DNA of 64,000 nucleotides from Bacillus halotolerans (GTDB lineage: Bacteria > Bacillota > Bacilli > Bacillales > Bacillaceae), in contig NZ_LPVF01000008.1 in NCBI RefSeq assembly GCF_001517105.1, positions 806,001-870,000 of the forward strand, read 5' to 3'. How positions within the stretch are numbered: the first letter of the stretch is position 1; every line of letters begins with the position of its first letter. A program made the translations under genes and the position numbers. Below are positions 50,271-61,578 of this stretch, one piece after another. The notes under the pieces are model-generated. The model saw only the letters and a program-made list of their open reading frames with translations, had not been told where the DNA came from and did not search any database.

Positions 50271-51570
50271 ATTCTGTAATTAACGTATGAATCAGCTTCG
50301 GCGCCTTCGCCTCCGCTGCGATACGGATATTGTCATATACTTTCGCGATGACTTCATCGACATTTTCGCGGTTGGCGTAAAGCGTCACGAGTGGTTCGCC
50401 TTTTTCAACCTTGTCGCCGACCTTTTTGCGGAGCATGATGCCGACGGCTAAATCGATTTCATCTTCTTTTGTGGCGCGTCCGGCACCTAAAAGCATGGCA
50501 GCGACGCCGATTTCGTCTGCGACAATTTCGGAGACGACACCCGCTTCTTTGGCTGGCACATCAATGTGATAAGCCGCTTGCGGAAGCTTAGACGGATCAT
50601 CAACAATCGAGCTGTCGCCGCCTTGGTTTTTCAAGAAATCTTTGAATTTCTCAAGCGCTTTGCCGTTTTTCATGACCTCTTCAAGCTTTGCTCTTGCTTC
50701 GTCTAATGTACCTGCTTTTTTCGCAAGCACGACCATCTGGCTGCCGAGTGTTAAGACAAGCTCGTGCAGGTCTTCAGGGCCTTCGCCTTTGAGTGTGTCA
50801 ATCGCTTCTTTCACTTCAAGCGCATTTCCGATCGCAAAGCCGAGCGGCTGGGACATGTCGGAGATGACAGCCATCGTTTGGCGGCCGACCTTGTTGCCGA
50901 TTCGTACCATTGCTTTCGCGAGTTCAGCCGCATCTTCCTCTGTTTTCATGAAGGCGCCCGCTCCCGTTTTCACGTCAAGCACGATCGCGTCTGCTCCGGC
51001 AGCGATTTTTTTGCTCATAATGGAGCTAGCGATAAGCGGGATGGAATTCACCGTACCCGTTACATCTCGCAGGGCGTACAGTTTTTTATCCGCCGGCGTT
51101 AAGTTGCCGCTTTGGCCAATGACGGCAACCTTGTCGCGGTTCACTAGCTTAATAAATTCTTCCTTTGACAGTTCCACGTGAAACCCGTCGATCGCCTCTA
51201 ATTTATCAATTGTTCCGCCTGTATGGCCGAGGCCGCGGCCGGACATTTTGGCAACCGGCACATCAAGAGCCGCGACAAGCGGTGCAAGCACGAGTGTTGT
51301 CGTGTCGCCGACGCCGCCGGTTGAATGTTTATCCACTTTAATTCCTTCGATGGCAGAAAGATCAATCGTTTCACCGGAGTTCACCATAGCCATTGTTAAG
51401 TCCGCCCGTTCACGATCACTCATATCCTGGAAGAAAATCGCCATGGCAAGCGCGCTTGCCTGATAATCAGGAATGCTTCCGTCCGTATAGCCGTTCACGA
51501 AAAACTGGATTTCTTCTGTGGTGAGTTCTTTTCCGTTTTGTTTTTTGATGATAATATCTACCATTCTCAT
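50269..51570 (-). CDS. pdp: Pyrimidine-nucleoside phosphorylase
   Basis: A 433-residue phosphorylase acting on uridine, deoxyuridine and thymidine, yielding the free base and (deoxy)ribose-1-phosphate. Motifs: KHSTGGVGD (about 81-89) for phosphate, the [16 protein letters not shown] signature (about 110-125) and a C-terminal biotinyl-like domain. ATG 51570 starts MRMVDIIIK as in 168. It is last in deoC-nupC-pdp. Confidence 0.96.
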   Translation of the reverse strand: MRMVDIIIKKQNGKELTTEEIQFFVNGYTDGSIPDYQASALAMAIFFQDMSDRERADLTMAMVNSGETIDLSAIEGIKVDKHSTGGVGDTTTLVLAPLVAALDVPVAKMSGRGLGHTGGTIDKLEAIDGFHVELSKEEFIKLVNRDKVAVIGQSGNLTPADKKLYALRDVTGTVNSIPLIASSIMSKKIAAGADAIVLDVKTGAGAFMKTEEDAAELAKAMVRIGNKVGRQTMAVISDMSQPLGFAIGNALEVKEAIDTLKGEGPEDLHELVLTLGSQMVVLAKKAGTLDEARAKLEEVMKNGKALEKFKDFLKNQGGDSSIVDDPSKLPQAAYHIDVPAKEAGVVSEIVADEIGVAAMLLGAGRATKEDEIDLAVGIMLRKKVGDKVEKGEPLVTLYANRENVDEVIAKVYDNIRIAAEAKAPKLIHTLITE

Positions 51571-51598
51571 TATAGTCACCGATCCTTTTCGATTATGT

Positions 51599-52780
51599 TC
51601 AGTAAATCAGACCTACAACTGCCGCTGTTAAAAAGCTGACAAGCGTGGCACCGTATAATAATTTCAGACCGAAGCGAGCAACGACGTTTCCTTGCTTTTC
51701 ATTCAGACCCTTAACAGCACCGGCAATGATACCGATGGAAGAGAAGTTCGCGAACGAAACGAGGAATACTGAGACAATCGCTGTTGTACGGCCGCTGAAA
51801 TGAAAACCGTTTTGCGAAAGAGACGTCATGGCGACAAATTCGTTCGATACCATTTTTGTTGCCATAATGCTTCCGGCGTTAACAGCTTCATTCCATGGAA
51901 TACCAACAAGAAAAGCGAATGGAGCAAACACATATCCAAGCAGGTCTTGGAAGGAAATACCGAGTACAGCGTTAAAAATACCATTGATCAAAGCAATAAT
52001 CGCGACAAATCCGATCAGCATCGCTGCGACAACAACCGCTACTTTGAAACCATCTAAGATGTATTCTCCGAGCACTTCGAAGAAGGATTGTTTTTCTTCA
52101 TTTTCTACACGAAGCATATCCTCATCTTTTGCGACCTCGTAAGGATTAATAATAGAGGCAATGATAAAACCGCCAAATAAGTTCAATACAAGAGCCGTTA
52201 CGACGTATTCAGGCTTCAGCATCGTCATGTAAGCGCCGACGATTGACATAGATACGGTTGACATCGCAGAAGCGCAAAGCGTGTACAACCGCTGCTGTGA
52301 CAGTAAACCGAGTTCTTTCTTTAAGGAGATAAATACTTCTGATTGCCCTAAAATCGCAGATGCGACAGCATTGTACGACTCCAGTCTTCCCATCCCGTTA
52401 ATCTTGCTGAGGGCAAGGCCGATGTATTTAATAATAAACGGGAGGATCTTCCACTTTTGCAGAATCCCGATGAGTGCTGAAATAAATACAATCGGCAAGA
52501 GAACGTTCATAAAGAATGTCGATTGATCCGCATTCACCAAACCGCCAAACACAAAGTTGATTCCTTCTGCCGCATATCCAAGCAGGTAGCTGAATCCTTG
52601 TGCAAATCCTCCTACGAGAAAATTCCCGATCCCCGTATTGAGGAGAATGTAACCGAGAATAAACTGCAAAATGAGCATGACAATAATTGGGCGGATCTTA
52701 ATTCTTTTTTTGCCGCTGCTCGCGATCCACGCAAGGCCTAAAAACACGATTAAACCGATAATCCCAATCAAATACTTCAT
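51599..52780 (-). CDS. nupC: Pyrimidine nucleoside transporter, CNT family
   Basis: A 393-residue proton-coupled concentrative nucleoside transporter; imports uridine, cytidine and deoxyribonucleosides. The segment [14 protein letters not shown] (about 145) and the C-terminal [14 protein letters not shown] and [13 protein letters not shown] are family motifs. It is 28 bases upstream of pdp, so both are cotranscribed from the deoC promoter. Confidence 0.95.
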   Translation of the reverse strand: MKYLIGIIGLIVFLGLAWIASSGKKRIKIRPIIVMLILQFILGYILLNTGIGNFLVGGFAQGFSYLLGYAAEGINFVFGGLVNADQSTFFMNVLLPIVFISALIGILQKWKILPFIIKYIGLALSKINGMGRLESYNAVASAILGQSEVFISLKKELGLLSQQRLYTLCASAMSTVSMSIVGAYMTMLKPEYVVTALVLNLFGGFIIASIINPYEVAKDEDMLRVENEEKQSFFEVLGEYILDGFKVAVVVAAMLIGFVAIIALINGIFNAVLGISFQDLLGYVFAPFAFLVGIPWNEAVNAGSIMATKMVSNEFVAMTSLSQNGFHFSGRTTAIVSVFLVSFANFSSIGIIAGAVKGLNEKQGNVVARFGLKLLYGATLVSFLTAAVVGLIY

Positions 52781-52871
52781 ATGTGTTTCTCCTTTATTTG
52801 TATTCGCTTACATTATTATTTCCCCGGAAAGAAAAGCAGGACCGGAAAGCGATGTGCCTTCCGTCTGCTTC

Positions 52872-53543
52872 TTAATAATTGTCTCCGCCGGCTCCGTTTT
52901 CTCCTTTTACAATGGAAACGCCTGCGCTTGCGCCAATGCGGCTAGCACCTGCTTCGATCATCGTGTCTACATCTTCTTTCGTTCTGATACCCCCGGATGC
53001 TTTTACGCCGATATCAGGTCCTACTGTTTTGCGCATTAAAGCGATATCTTCCTTCGTTGCGCCGCCTGTTGAGAAGCCTGTTGAAGTTTTCACGAAATCC
53101 GCTCCCGCAGAAACCGCTAAACGGCATGCACGCTCTTTTTCTTCATCTGTCAGCAGGCATGTTTCAATAATAACTTTGACAAGCGCTTTACCGGCTGCAG
53201 CTTCCACTACACCGCGGATATCCGCTTCCACTACGTCGTCTTCTTTGTCTTTCAAAGCAGCGATGTTAATGACCATGTCCACTTCAGTGGCGCCTTTTGA
53301 AATCGCATCCTTCGTTTCGAACGCTTTTGTTTCTGTTGTGTTGGCGCCGAGCGGGAAGCCGATGACTGTACACACGTCAACTCCTGTGCCCTCAAGCTCT
53401 TTTGCAGCCAGCTGCACCCAAGTCGGGTTTACACATACAGAAGCGAATTTGTATGTTTTCGCTTCTTCTATTAATTTCAAAATATCCGCTTTTTGTGTAT
53501 GCGGTTTCAAAGCTGTATGATCAATTTTATTGGCTAATGGCAT
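52872..53543 (-). CDS. deoC: Deoxyribose-phosphate aldolase
   Basis: A 223-residue class I aldolase (also called dra) splitting 2-deoxyribose-5-phosphate into acetaldehyde and glyceraldehyde-3-phosphate. The Schiff-base Lys lies in FVKTSTGFS (about 150), with the proton-relay Lys in GVKASGGIR (about 180). ATG 53543 is chosen (MPLANKIDH); GTG 53552 sits too near the AAGGAAG site. Confidence 0.96.
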   Translation of the reverse strand: MPLANKIDHTALKPHTQKADILKLIEEAKTYKFASVCVNPTWVQLAAKELEGTGVDVCTVIGFPLGANTTETKAFETKDAISKGATEVDMVINIAALKDKEDDVVEADIRGVVEAAAGKALVKVIIETCLLTDEEKERACRLAVSAGADFVKTSTGFSTGGATKEDIALMRKTVGPDIGVKASGGIRTKEDVDTMIEAGASRIGASAGVSIVKGENGAGGDNY

Positions 53544-53579
53544 CCTTCGCACACTTCCTTTTTTGTTAAGATATTTTTT

Positions 53580-53630
53580 AGCATAACCGACTTTTGAACA
53601 TATGTAAATTGGTAATTGAAATTTTGTTCA
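53580..53630 (-). promoter_or_regulatory. Promoter and DeoR operator of deoC-nupC-pdp
   Basis: On the minus strand TTTACA (53608-53603) and TATGCT (53585-53580) are 17 bases apart. Upstream lies a near-palindrome TGAACAAAATTTCAAT (53630-53615), matching the known DeoR operator. A half-site TTCAA (53598-53594) lies between the promoter boxes, as in 168. DeoR should repress until deoxyribose-5-phosphate is present. Confidence 0.85.
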
Positions 53631-53648
53631 GCGAATGGTCTGAAGGTG

Positions 53649-54590
53649 TCACAAATCATTAACAAGTGCCCTTGCGGTATGCTGGTCAATGATTAACACG
53701 TTGGCATATTTTCCTGTTAACGCACCATGGATGGAGGACACTTTTCGGCTTCCGCCGGCCACTAATATAGAGCGTTCCTTCAGCCTCAGATCCTCAAGCT
53801 CGACGCCGATGGTCCGGTCATTGATGGCGGTGCTGCAAATCTTCCCTTCCTCGTCAAAGAAACGCGAACAGATATCTCCGACAGCCTGATTTTTCAGCAA
53901 CGCTTTCTCTTCTTCGTTAAAATAGCCGAGCCGGAATAACAGCGCTTCGTCACGGACTGTTCCCACAGTGAAAAGAGCGATATTCGCCTGCTTGCCCATC
54001 TCAATGATCCGCTCGATATGACGGTCTTTCTCCACCATTTTCTTCACATCCGCATTATCAAACACGACGGGAAGCGGAAGATAGCGCGGCATCGTTTGAA
54101 AAGCCTCTGCAAACAGCTGAATCGTTTCAGCTGAATAGGTGTTTACCCGGGAATGGCTGATGCCGCCTTTCAGCTGGACGACCTCTACGCCTTTTACCTG
54201 CTTTGGCTGCATGTTTTGCGCGATCTGATACATGGTGGTTCCCCAGCTGACGCCGACGATGTCGCCGTCTTTTACCGTTTCATGCATATATTCTGCACCG
54301 TACCGGCTCAAGCCATGTGTGATTGCTGCATAGTCCGGTGTCGGAGAAAACACAACGTGTGCTTCGAGAAGCCCGTATTTCTCTTCCAGCATGGAACCGA
54401 GCGCATCTAAATCCTCAAAAGGGTCCATGACGCGAATTTGGACAAATCCTTTTTCTTTTGCGTATTGCAGCAATCGGGAAACGGTCGGCCTCGAAATGCT
54501 GAGCTGCTCTGCGATTTGCTGCTGACTGTAGTCAGACTGATAGTAAAGCCTTGCCGCTTCTATGCTTAATTGTTGTTTTTCCCGATCCAT
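53649..54590 (-). CDS. deoR: Deoxyribonucleoside regulator DeoR (SorC family)
   Basis: A 313-residue repressor. The N-terminal HTH is visible at about residues 20-45 (YSQQQIAEQLSISRPTVSRLLQYA). The rest is the SorC-type sugar-phosphate-binding domain, which binds deoxyribose-5-phosphate; a Lys forms a Schiff base in B. subtilis. It controls the deoC-nupC-pdp operon directly downstream; note that it is unrelated to the E. coli DeoR family. Confidence 0.95.
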   Translation of the reverse strand: MDREKQQLSIEAARLYYQSDYSQQQIAEQLSISRPTVSRLLQYAKEKGFVQIRVMDPFEDLDALGSMLEEKYGLLEAHVVFSPTPDYAAITHGLSRYGAEYMHETVKDGDIVGVSWGTTMYQIAQNMQPKQVKGVEVVQLKGGISHSRVNTYSAETIQLFAEAFQTMPRYLPLPVVFDNADVKKMVEKDRHIERIIEMGKQANIALFTVGTVRDEALLFRLGYFNEEEKALLKNQAVGDICSRFFDEEGKICSTAINDRTIGVELEDLRLKERSILVAGGSRKVSSIHGALTGKYANVLIIDQHTARALVNDL

Positions 54591-54723
54591 TCCGCACCTC
54601 CCCTTGGATCAGTTCATGGTGAACCTGCTTTCGATTTGCTTTTATTATACAGGCTGGCAGCTGCTTTCATCCACCTGATTTGCAAGAAACTGAAAAACGC
54701 TCTGGCACAGAGCTTCCCAGAGC

Positions 54724-55554
54724 TTATTTTTCCCACTTCATATATTGATAAATGCCTTTCATAATGGCGTATATTCCATATAACACAAGCCCGCACGCCA
54801 AAAAGATCAGAATCACTCTGCCATGCGGCTGCTGCGCGAGCTCGGCGAGCGCCCCGTCAAAGCCTCTTGTGTCGTCCGGATCAGAGGTGAGAGCGGTTTT
54901 TATGAGAAAGAAGCCGATGGCTGAGAAAATAATGGCACGGGCGATGTTGCCTGCGCGTCCCGTGTTTTTTGCAATACATATCATTTCTTTGCTCATTTTT
55001 GACGTATCAAATTCTCTCATAAAAGAAGCCCGGATACCTTTCATGAATTGAACCATCGCAAATAGGATAAAGCCCGCTCCTGTGAGTCCCGTCAGCCACT
55101 GCCCAAACGGCTGCGCCAATATATAAGCGGACCACGTCTGTTCTGAAGTGCTGCCGCTCCCATGATCAAAGACAAACCGAAGGGCATTCCACGCAATTGA
55201 TGCGTATACGGCGGCGCTGAACAAATTTCCCGTTCTTCGCGACAGGCCCCTTCTTCCTGTGCCGTGGCCCTCTGTATCCTTAATCGCACTCAGCACCATC
55301 CATATGACATACCCGATGAGTCCGACTCCGATGAAGAAAAGCAGAATCGATCCGTATGGCATGCGTGATAAGGTTTGGAGCGCTCCGCTTGAATCCTTTG
55401 CCCCGCTGCCAGCTCCGGCAGCCGTCATCAATGCCAGAATGCCGAGCAAGATAAAAACGCCGCCAAATGTAAAATAACCAAGCCTTCCGAACCGCTGTAT
55501 CCAAGGCTTGGTTTCCTGTTTTATTTTAGAGATGCACTGGTCCTTCGCATCCAT
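54724..55554 (-). CDS. yxxB: DUF1206 membrane protein
   Basis: A 276-residue membrane protein with six hydrophobic segments arranged as three repeats of two helices, the hallmark of DUF1206. The repeated motif is a glycine-rich helix ending, seen as LFFIGVGLIGYVIWMVL, FILFAMVQFMKGI and ACGLVLYGIYAIMKG. Its function is unknown. It lies about 130 bases upstream of deoR, probably with its own promoter, and position matches yxxB. Confidence 0.83.
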   Translation of the reverse strand: MDAKDQCISKIKQETKPWIQRFGRLGYFTFGGVFILLGILALMTAAGAGSGAKDSSGALQTLSRMPYGSILLFFIGVGLIGYVIWMVLSAIKDTEGHGTGRRGLSRRTGNLFSAAVYASIAWNALRFVFDHGSGSTSEQTWSAYILAQPFGQWLTGLTGAGFILFAMVQFMKGIRASFMREFDTSKMSKEMICIAKNTGRAGNIARAIIFSAIGFFLIKTALTSDPDDTRGFDGALAELAQQPHGRVILIFLACGLVLYGIYAIMKGIYQYMKWEK

Positions 55555-55618
55555 GTGCCCAACCCTCTTTCCGGAAACGTTACTGTATCATTTCCCGAAT
55601 GAGAAGAATTGAAACAGA

Positions 55619-56728
55619 CTACCCTTCAAGAGAATCGTGTCTTTGCTTTTTGGCTGTATAGGCGGGGGTCGTCCAGGCAGCTGCCGCGACAGCTGTGATG
55701 CCGCCGGCTAATTTCCCGATGATCATGGCCGCTGCCATTTCTTTCTTCATTCCCGCCACAAAGCCGAGGTGGCTGCCGAGCACAAAGGCTGCGCTGACCG
55801 CAAACGCGACATTGATAACCTTTCCTCTCGGCGTCATGTCTTTTAATAAGGCGAACATGGGGATAAGGTGTGCCAAAGAAGCAACCATTCCCGCTGTCGC
55901 TGCCTGGTCTAAGTGTAACAGCCTGCCTAATGTATGGAGCGGTTTCTCAAAAGCTTTTGTGATAAAAGCTGTCAGCGGAAAAGCGCCCGCCAATACAACC
56001 GCGATGGTGCCTACGGTTTGTATGCCTGTTTCAATCTTTTCGAGGCCAGGTATGAATACAAAGCCTGTCATTGTTTCAATCGAGACAGCAACAAGCCCAA
56101 TGATCGCAACAATACTGACAGCCTTCCCGAAAACGTGAAATACGCGGATTGTCTTGTCGGTGCAGCGCCATAGTCCAAAAGCGATAACCGCAGAAAAAAG
56201 ACTTGGAATCAGAATGTTTTTCAGGATCAATCCCATCTCAAATCCCGCAGCTAACCCGCCTGCGAAGCATCCGATCGGCACAGTGCACAGTCCGATTAAA
56301 ATGCCTTTTGCAAAATACGGGTGATCCTGTTTTTCAATCATGCCAAGAGCGACGGGAATGGTAAACACGATCGTCGGCCCCATCATCGTCCCCAGAAATA
56401 CCCATGAAAACAAGCCTGCGTCCGGATCTTTCGCCATTTCTTCTGCCAGCGCATAGCCTCCCATATCAATGGCCAAAATGGTGTTGGCAAAGGAGGAAGG
56501 GTCTGCGCCAATGGCGGCATAGACCGGAGACACAACGGGAATCAGTATGGCCGCAAGCACTGGCGCCAGCGACACAATCCCGACCATTGACAGCGCAAGC
56601 GGTCCCATGGCCTTAAAGCCTTCCGCAAACCGCTCGCCAAGCCCCCACCTGTTTCCCAAGCAATAATCGGCTGCTCCCACTAATAAAAAGACTGCCAGAA
56701 TACATACAACCGCATCATTTACCGTCAT
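55619..56728 (-). CDS. yxeR: EutH-like ethanolamine transporter family protein
   Basis: A 369-residue membrane protein with about 10-11 helices, homologous to EutH. The opening motif CLGNRWGLGERFAEGFKAMGPLALSMVGI (about 24-52) and DMGGYALAEEMAKD (about 88) are conserved in the family. No ethanolamine genes are near, so the substrate is unclear. It lies downstream of yxeQ with a 72-base gap and may be the last gene of the yxe operon. Confidence 0.87.
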   Translation of the reverse strand: MTVNDAVVCILAVFLLVGAADYCLGNRWGLGERFAEGFKAMGPLALSMVGIVSLAPVLAAILIPVVSPVYAAIGADPSSFANTILAIDMGGYALAEEMAKDPDAGLFSWVFLGTMMGPTIVFTIPVALGMIEKQDHPYFAKGILIGLCTVPIGCFAGGLAAGFEMGLILKNILIPSLFSAVIAFGLWRCTDKTIRVFHVFGKAVSIVAIIGLVAVSIETMTGFVFIPGLEKIETGIQTVGTIAVVLAGAFPLTAFITKAFEKPLHTLGRLLHLDQAATAGMVASLAHLIPMFALLKDMTPRGKVINVAFAVSAAFVLGSHLGFVAGMKKEMAAAMIIGKLAGGITAVAAAAWTTPAYTAKKQRHDSLEG

Positions 56729-56800
56729 GGCCTTTCTCCTTTTTCAAACGTATGATTTGGCTTTATCATATCATCTGAAGGAGGGGATGAGAGGCGGATT

Positions 56801-58147
56801 CTAATCTAAACGCGATAAAAATTCTTTCATATCAGCGCGCTCAATGGCCTCTATGATATGCGCTGCTTTTTGCACATTACTTAGCAGCGCTGATTTTAAT
56901 TTTTCTTTTACGTCTTCTTCAGACAGACCGTTTCCGGGAGCTCCCTTTGGGCAGTCCACCCGCGCTTCACATATGCGTCCATCTGATAAAAACGCCCGAA
57001 CAATGGTGAAACGGCCTTTCGGAACCGCTTGAGAGGCTGGCTGAATGCGATTGTCATACACACGCTGAATATGACGCATTGCGCCCTGCATATGATTTGG
57101 TATGGGCTCGCTGTTGAAATGTTCAGCAATCAGCTTCTGTCCGTGCAGGGCAAGGGCAATGACATATTCAACGCTGAAGCGGCCTTCCTCTCCTGTTTTT
57201 GGTGATCTTGCCGTTAATGCAGCATCTCCGCCAGGCGGAAAAACGACTTCAATCCGTTCTGTATTGTCAGCAGAAATGGCTTCCTGAGAGATAAGCTCGC
57301 GAATGGCATCTGCCGCGTGGTGCGCCGCAGAGCAGAATGGATAGATTTTAAACCATAAACCTGGCTTCACGATTCGCCACGGTTCGCCCCAATGGCTTAA
57401 CAGCGTGGTTTGGGCCTTGTCTACATCACCGTATAGGCTGAAGAAACCTTTTTCTCCATCCAGTGCCGTACGAGAGCCTCCAACATCAGATTGAGCCAGC
57501 TTAACAGCAAGCAAGCCTGATTGAGCTGCCAGCCCTGCGTGCAGCGGTTTCATTTCTGTGCCGAATTGCACCCTCATTCCGGCTGACTGCGTTGCGGCAA
57601 AACCGATTGCTTTTTCCAGTTCTTCTTGAGTGAGTTCCTCCGCGTACCCTACAGCACAGGCGGCGGCTATGGCTCCGAGCGTTCCCGTATTATGCCAGCC
57701 TTTTTCATAGTGCGGGCTGCCAATCGACTCCCCAAGCCTTGCCATTACTTCCACACCAACAATATAAGCGCCAAGAAGCCGCTCGTCACTTTCTCGAGCG
57801 GCAGCTGAAGCAATGAGTGCCGGCAAAATAACTGCACTCGGATGTCCCCTTACATCGGAATGGACATCATCGAAATCCAGAGCATGGGCGATAAATCCAT
57901 TGAGCAGTGCAGATTGTAATGGCGCTGCCTTTTTCCCTTGTCCGATAATAGGGACAAGGGGCGTGCCGCCTTCCTCTTCGATCAGATGCAAAAGCTTTTG
58001 AATGCCGTTTTCTTCTCTTCCGGCAAATGATGCGGCTGTAAAATCGAGCAATCCCTTTTTGGCTTCACGCATCGCGTCAGGGGCGTTCTCAGGCTGTGAT
58101 AATCTTACGGCCTCAGCAAGACCTGCTGTCAGCTCTGTTTGGATCAT
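56801..58147 (-). CDS. yxeQ: MmgE/PrpD family protein
   Basis: A 448-residue member of the MmgE/PrpD fold, which includes 2-methylcitrate dehydratase and iminodisuccinate/itaconate enzymes. The conserved [14 protein letters not shown] (about 83-96) and a later [16 protein letters not shown] (about 263) are present. In B. subtilis it belongs to the S-(2-succino)cysteine operon, but its reaction is not established. It overlaps yxeP by 4 bases. Confidence 0.9.
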   Translation of the reverse strand: MIQTELTAGLAEAVRLSQPENAPDAMREAKKGLLDFTAASFAGREENGIQKLLHLIEEEGGTPLVPIIGQGKKAAPLQSALLNGFIAHALDFDDVHSDVRGHPSAVILPALIASAAARESDERLLGAYIVGVEVMARLGESIGSPHYEKGWHNTGTLGAIAAACAVGYAEELTQEELEKAIGFAATQSAGMRVQFGTEMKPLHAGLAAQSGLLAVKLAQSDVGGSRTALDGEKGFFSLYGDVDKAQTTLLSHWGEPWRIVKPGLWFKIYPFCSAAHHAADAIRELISQEAISADNTERIEVVFPPGGDAALTARSPKTGEEGRFSVEYVIALALHGQKLIAEHFNSEPIPNHMQGAMRHIQRVYDNRIQPASQAVPKGRFTIVRAFLSDGRICEARVDCPKGAPGNGLSEEDVKEKLKSALLSNVQKAAHIIEAIERADMKEFLSRLD

Positions 58148-59286
58148 TTGATTGACCCCAGTACAATAACAGCCAGCTCAGCAAAGTAGCTGGATGCAAC
58201 TTGCAGTGCGTCTTCATCCAATGTAAACGCGGGGTGATGCCATTCCTCTGTGCCGTTTGTTCCCATCCAGACAAAGAGGCCGGGAATTTTTTCTTGATAA
58301 AGAGCGAAGTCTTCTCCGCCCGGAGATTGCTCCGCATGAACCGTTTGATAGCCAAGCCGGGCCGCAGCTTCTGACGCCGCGTTCAAAAACGTGCCGTCAT
58401 TCTGAACGGACGGCAAATAAGGAAACCACCGGAATTCGGCCTGTGCCCCGTAGCCCGCGGCGATTCCTTCAGCCACTCGTTTCATATGCTCCGGAACGGC
58501 CTTTCTCGCTTCTTTTTGGAAGGTGCGAACGGTGCCCTCCATTTCAGCCTGGTCCGGAATCACGTTCCATGAACTGCCTGCCTGTAATCTTGTGATACTG
58601 ACGACCGCGTTTTGCAGTGAGCTGATGTTGCGGCTGACCACAGATTGCAGACCGCTGACCATTTGGCCTGCCGCTGCTATGGGATCAATGCTGTTATTGG
58701 GAATGCCGGCGTGTCCACCTTTTCCTTTCACAACAATCTCAAACCGATCTACGCTTGCCATGAGCGGACCTTCCTTTATCCCAATGGTGCCGACAGGCAA
58801 ATCAGGCTTATTGTGCATGCCAAAAATGGCGGAAACATCGTCCAGCACGCCTGCTTCTATGACTTTTCTTGCTCCTGCGGCGATTTCTTCCGCTGGCTGA
58901 AAGATAAAGCGGACAGTGCCTTTCAGCTCGTCTCTTCTTTTATTCAGCAAAATGGCCGTGCCGATAATGGAAGCTGTATGAAAGTCATGCCCGCACGCAT
59001 GCATCGCGCCGTCAATCTTAGAGGCAAACGGCAAATTCGTCTGTTCTTGGATCGGGAGCGCATCAATGTCTGCTCGTATCGCGATCACAGGTCCGTCTGA
59101 CTGCCCTTTGATTTCCGCAATTACACCTGTTTCTAATTGAGGAACGTTAAGAATCTCTATATGTTCTTCCTCGAGCCAGCGGCGAATTTTGGTTGTCGTT
59201 TCAAACTCTTCAAATGAAAGTTCAGGGTGTGCATGAAGGTCACGCCGCATATTGATTAAACGTGTATGAAACGTTTCTTCGGCCAT
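58144..59286 (-). CDS. yxeP: N-acyl amino acid deacetylase of the M20 family (YxeP/SndB)
   Basis: A 380-residue metallo-amidohydrolase. Metal-site residues are seen in [12 protein letters not shown] (Cys and His about 98-105), [11 protein letters not shown] (Glu about 132) and [10 protein letters not shown] (His about 156). A dimerisation insert follows in the middle. In the S-(2-succino)cysteine route the equivalent removes the acetyl group from N-acetylcysteine to give cysteine; that is known of the B. subtilis enzyme as I recall it. Confidence 0.92.
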   Translation of the reverse strand: MAEETFHTRLINMRRDLHAHPELSFEEFETTTKIRRWLEEEHIEILNVPQLETGVIAEIKGQSDGPVIAIRADIDALPIQEQTNLPFASKIDGAMHACGHDFHTASIIGTAILLNKRRDELKGTVRFIFQPAEEIAAGARKVIEAGVLDDVSAIFGMHNKPDLPVGTIGIKEGPLMASVDRFEIVVKGKGGHAGIPNNSIDPIAAAGQMVSGLQSVVSRNISSLQNAVVSITRLQAGSSWNVIPDQAEMEGTVRTFQKEARKAVPEHMKRVAEGIAAGYGAQAEFRWFPYLPSVQNDGTFLNAASEAAARLGYQTVHAEQSPGGEDFALYQEKIPGLFVWMGTNGTEEWHHPAFTLDEDALQVASSYFAELAVIVLGSIK

Positions 59287-59301
59287 TCTTCTTCTTCCCT
59301 T

Positions 59302-60051
59302 CTATATAAGCTCTGCAGGCTCTCCCACCTGCTTGATAAATCGTTTCGTCCGTTCGTTTTTCGGATGGTCAAACAGTTCTTCAGGCGTTCCCTGCTCGAT
59401 AATATGGCCGTCCGCCATAAAAATCACTTGATCGGCAACCTCTCTTGCAAATGCCATTTCGTGTGTGACGATGATCATTGTTGTTTGTTTTTCCGCAATC
59501 GATTTGATGACCTGAAGCACACCCGCCACCAGCTCCGGGTCAAGCGCCGAAGTCGGTTCATCCAGCAAAATCGCATGCGGATTAACCGCAAGTGCCCGCG
59601 CGATGCCGATTCGCTGCTGCTGGCCGCCGGACATTGTGATCGGGTAGCTGTCAGCTTTATGCTCTAATCCGACCTGCCTCAGAATCTCCATCCCAATACG
59701 GTTCGCTTCATCTCGTGATTTTCTTTGAGCCGTGATTAAAGCCTCAGTAATGTTTTGCAGGGCGGTTTTATTTTTGAACAGATTGTAATTTTGGAAGACC
59801 ATGGCCGTTTGCTGACGGAGCTGGTACGCTTCCTTACGTGTAAACTTTTCCGCGTTCAGTTTGGCTTCTCCAATTTCAATGATGCCTTGATTGGGGCGCT
59901 CCAATAGGTTCAAGCACCGAAGAAGCGTTGATTTTCCGGAACCGGACGGACCGATGATCGCCACCACTTCTCCGCGTTTTACTTCTAGGTCGATTCCGTC
60001 CAGCACGACCAGATCTTTAAACGCTTTGCGAATATTTTTTACTTTTATCAA
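59302..60051 (-). CDS. yxeO: Polar amino acid ABC transporter ATPase
   Basis: A 249-residue ATP-binding subunit. Walker [10 protein letters not shown] (33-41), Q-loop, signature [14 protein letters not shown] (about 140) and Walker [12 protein letters not shown] (about 161) are intact, as in polar amino-acid transporters (GlnQ/TcyN type). It works with YxeN and YxeM for uptake of a sulfur-containing amino acid such as S-(2-succino)cysteine. It starts 12 bases after yxeN. Confidence 0.94.
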   Translation of the reverse strand: MIKVKNIRKAFKDLVVLDGIDLEVKRGEVVAIIGPSGSGKSTLLRCLNLLERPNQGIIEIGEAKLNAEKFTRKEAYQLRQQTAMVFQNYNLFKNKTALQNITEALITAQRKSRDEANRIGMEILRQVGLEHKADSYPITMSGGQQQRIGIARALAVNPHAILLDEPTSALDPELVAGVLQVIKSIAEKQTTMIIVTHEMAFAREVADQVIFMADGHIIEQGTPEELFDHPKNERTKRFIKQVGEPAELI

Positions 60052-60063
60052 CTGATTTCACCT

Positions 60064-60738
60064 CTAAGTCCGGTATGGCTTGCTCATGGCGCGTTCAAAC
60101 AAGTCCTGCAGGATACTGTAAATGATTGTAAGAACCCAGTAGACAATCGCAACCGCCAAATAGGTTTCAAAATACTTCAGATTTCCTGATGCATACATCT
60201 TACCTTGCGCAAACATCTCCATGACACCCAAAGTAAATGCCAATGAGGTTTCTTTTAGGAGGCCGATAAATGTATTACCCGTTGCTGGTATCGCATTTCT
60301 GACTGCTTGCGGAAGGATAATTCGTCTGTAAGCCTGAAGTTTCGTCATACCGACAGACAGGCACGCCTCCAGCTGCCCTTCATCAACAGAGTTAAGGGCG
60401 GCGCGGAAGATTTCTGCCAAATAGGCGGCGTTTTTTAAACTTAAACCGATAATGGCAGCTGTGAGAGCTGTCATCTTGCTCATCTCCGGAAACAGCTGCG
60501 GCAGCCCGTAATAAATTAAGAACAGCTGCACAAGTGTCGGCACGCCCCGGAAAAATGAGATATACAGCTTTGACAGCTGATGAAGCACTGGAATTTTGTT
60601 TTTTGTAATGAGTGCGAGAATAAGTCCTCCGATAATCGCAAAAATCATAGCTGCTACAGCCATAAACAATGTAATCGGAAGGGCCTGAATTAAAGTCGGG
60701 AATGCTGAGATCATGAATTCCCAATCAATCGTATTCAT
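60064..60738 (-). CDS. yxeN: Polar amino acid ABC transporter permease
   Basis: A 224-residue permease of the HisM/His-Glu-Gln-Arg-opine type, with about five membrane helices. The EAA-loop region is LEACLSVGMTKLQAYRRIILPQA (about 130-152), which contacts YxeO. It starts 22 bases after yxeM and is the single permease, so it probably forms a homodimer. Confidence 0.94.
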   Translation of the reverse strand: MNTIDWEFMISAFPTLIQALPITLFMAVAAMIFAIIGGLILALITKNKIPVLHQLSKLYISFFRGVPTLVQLFLIYYGLPQLFPEMSKMTALTAAIIGLSLKNAAYLAEIFRAALNSVDEGQLEACLSVGMTKLQAYRRIILPQAVRNAIPATGNTFIGLLKETSLAFTLGVMEMFAQGKMYASGNLKYFETYLAVAIVYWVLTIIYSILQDLFERAMSKPYRT

Positions 60739-60760
60739 TCTTGTGGTTCACCGCCGTTTC

Positions 60761-61555
60761 TTAATGCTTCTGTTCTGCTGTGATATCTTCGTTAAAATAT
60801 TTTTCTGACAGCTTTTTAAGCGTTCCGTCTTTGCGCAGTTCATCGAGCGCTTTATTGACTTTTTTACGGGTCTTGTCGTGCGCGTCATCCTTGGCAAATG
60901 GGAATGCGACTTGTTCGTACACAATCGGATCTCCGGCAAGCTTCAACGGCAAGCCTGTTTTCTTAATTTGCGCGATCAGCACACTTCGGCTGTTTACGTA
61001 AGCGTCCACACGTCCGTATGCGACATCCTTCAGCGTGCCTTCCTGTGTTTCGTATGTTTTGATATCGATTTTTTTGTCAGGATCTTTGCTTTCAAGGTTT
61101 TTCGCGTGATTTGAACCTAAAACAGCAGCTACTGTCTTTCCTTTTAAATCGTCTGCTGATTTGATGTCATTGTTGTCTTTTTTGACGACAATCTGTGTTC
61201 CTGCATAAGAGTACGGTTCTGTGAAGTTGTACATTTCCTTGCGTTCATCTGTCACCGCTACCTGATTGGAAATGGTGTCAAGCTTGCCTGTTTGAAGCTC
61301 TCCCATCAGACCGCTGAATTCGAGCAGCTTCCAGTCCAGTTTCATGTCGATTTTCTTTGCAACAGCTTCCATTACTTCTACATCAAAACCTGTCAGCTTT
61401 CCGTCTTCTTTATAAGCGAACGGGTAGCTCTGTCCGGTCGCACCCACATGAAGTACGTTGTCATCCTCTTTACTGCCGCTGTTTCCATTGCCGCAAGCTG
61501 ATAGCACAGCTAATAACGCAGCAACTAACAGCACAGTCCATTTTTTCATTTTCAT
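60761..61555 (-). CDS. yxeM: Polar amino acid ABC transporter substrate-binding lipoprotein
   Basis: A 264-residue lipoprotein with the lipobox VLSAC (Cys about 21). The domain is SBP_bac_3, with GFDVEVMEAVAKKI and DGTLKKLSEKYF being family motifs. It captures the amino acid on the outer side of the membrane and delivers it to YxeN/YxeO. It lies 24 bases from yxeL. Confidence 0.94.
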   Translation of the reverse strand: MKMKKWTVLLVAALLAVLSACGNGNSGSKEDDNVLHVGATGQSYPFAYKEDGKLTGFDVEVMEAVAKKIDMKLDWKLLEFSGLMGELQTGKLDTISNQVAVTDERKEMYNFTEPYSYAGTQIVVKKDNNDIKSADDLKGKTVAAVLGSNHAKNLESKDPDKKIDIKTYETQEGTLKDVAYGRVDAYVNSRSVLIAQIKKTGLPLKLAGDPIVYEQVAFPFAKDDAHDKTRKKVNKALDELRKDGTLKKLSEKYFNEDITAEQKH

Positions 61556-61578
61556 TTGATTTTCCCGCCTTTTATCTT

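Noticed and set aside
52879-53520. A 213-codon open frame on the plus strand opposite deoC.
   Set aside because: It is a Ser/Pro/Ala-rich antisense shadow of a conserved gene with no ribosome binding site or recognisable domain; G+C-biased codons of deoC explain it.
54724-55554. Internal repetition in the membrane protein suggested a tandem duplication.
   Set aside because: Three two-helix repeats are the normal architecture of DUF1206 proteins.
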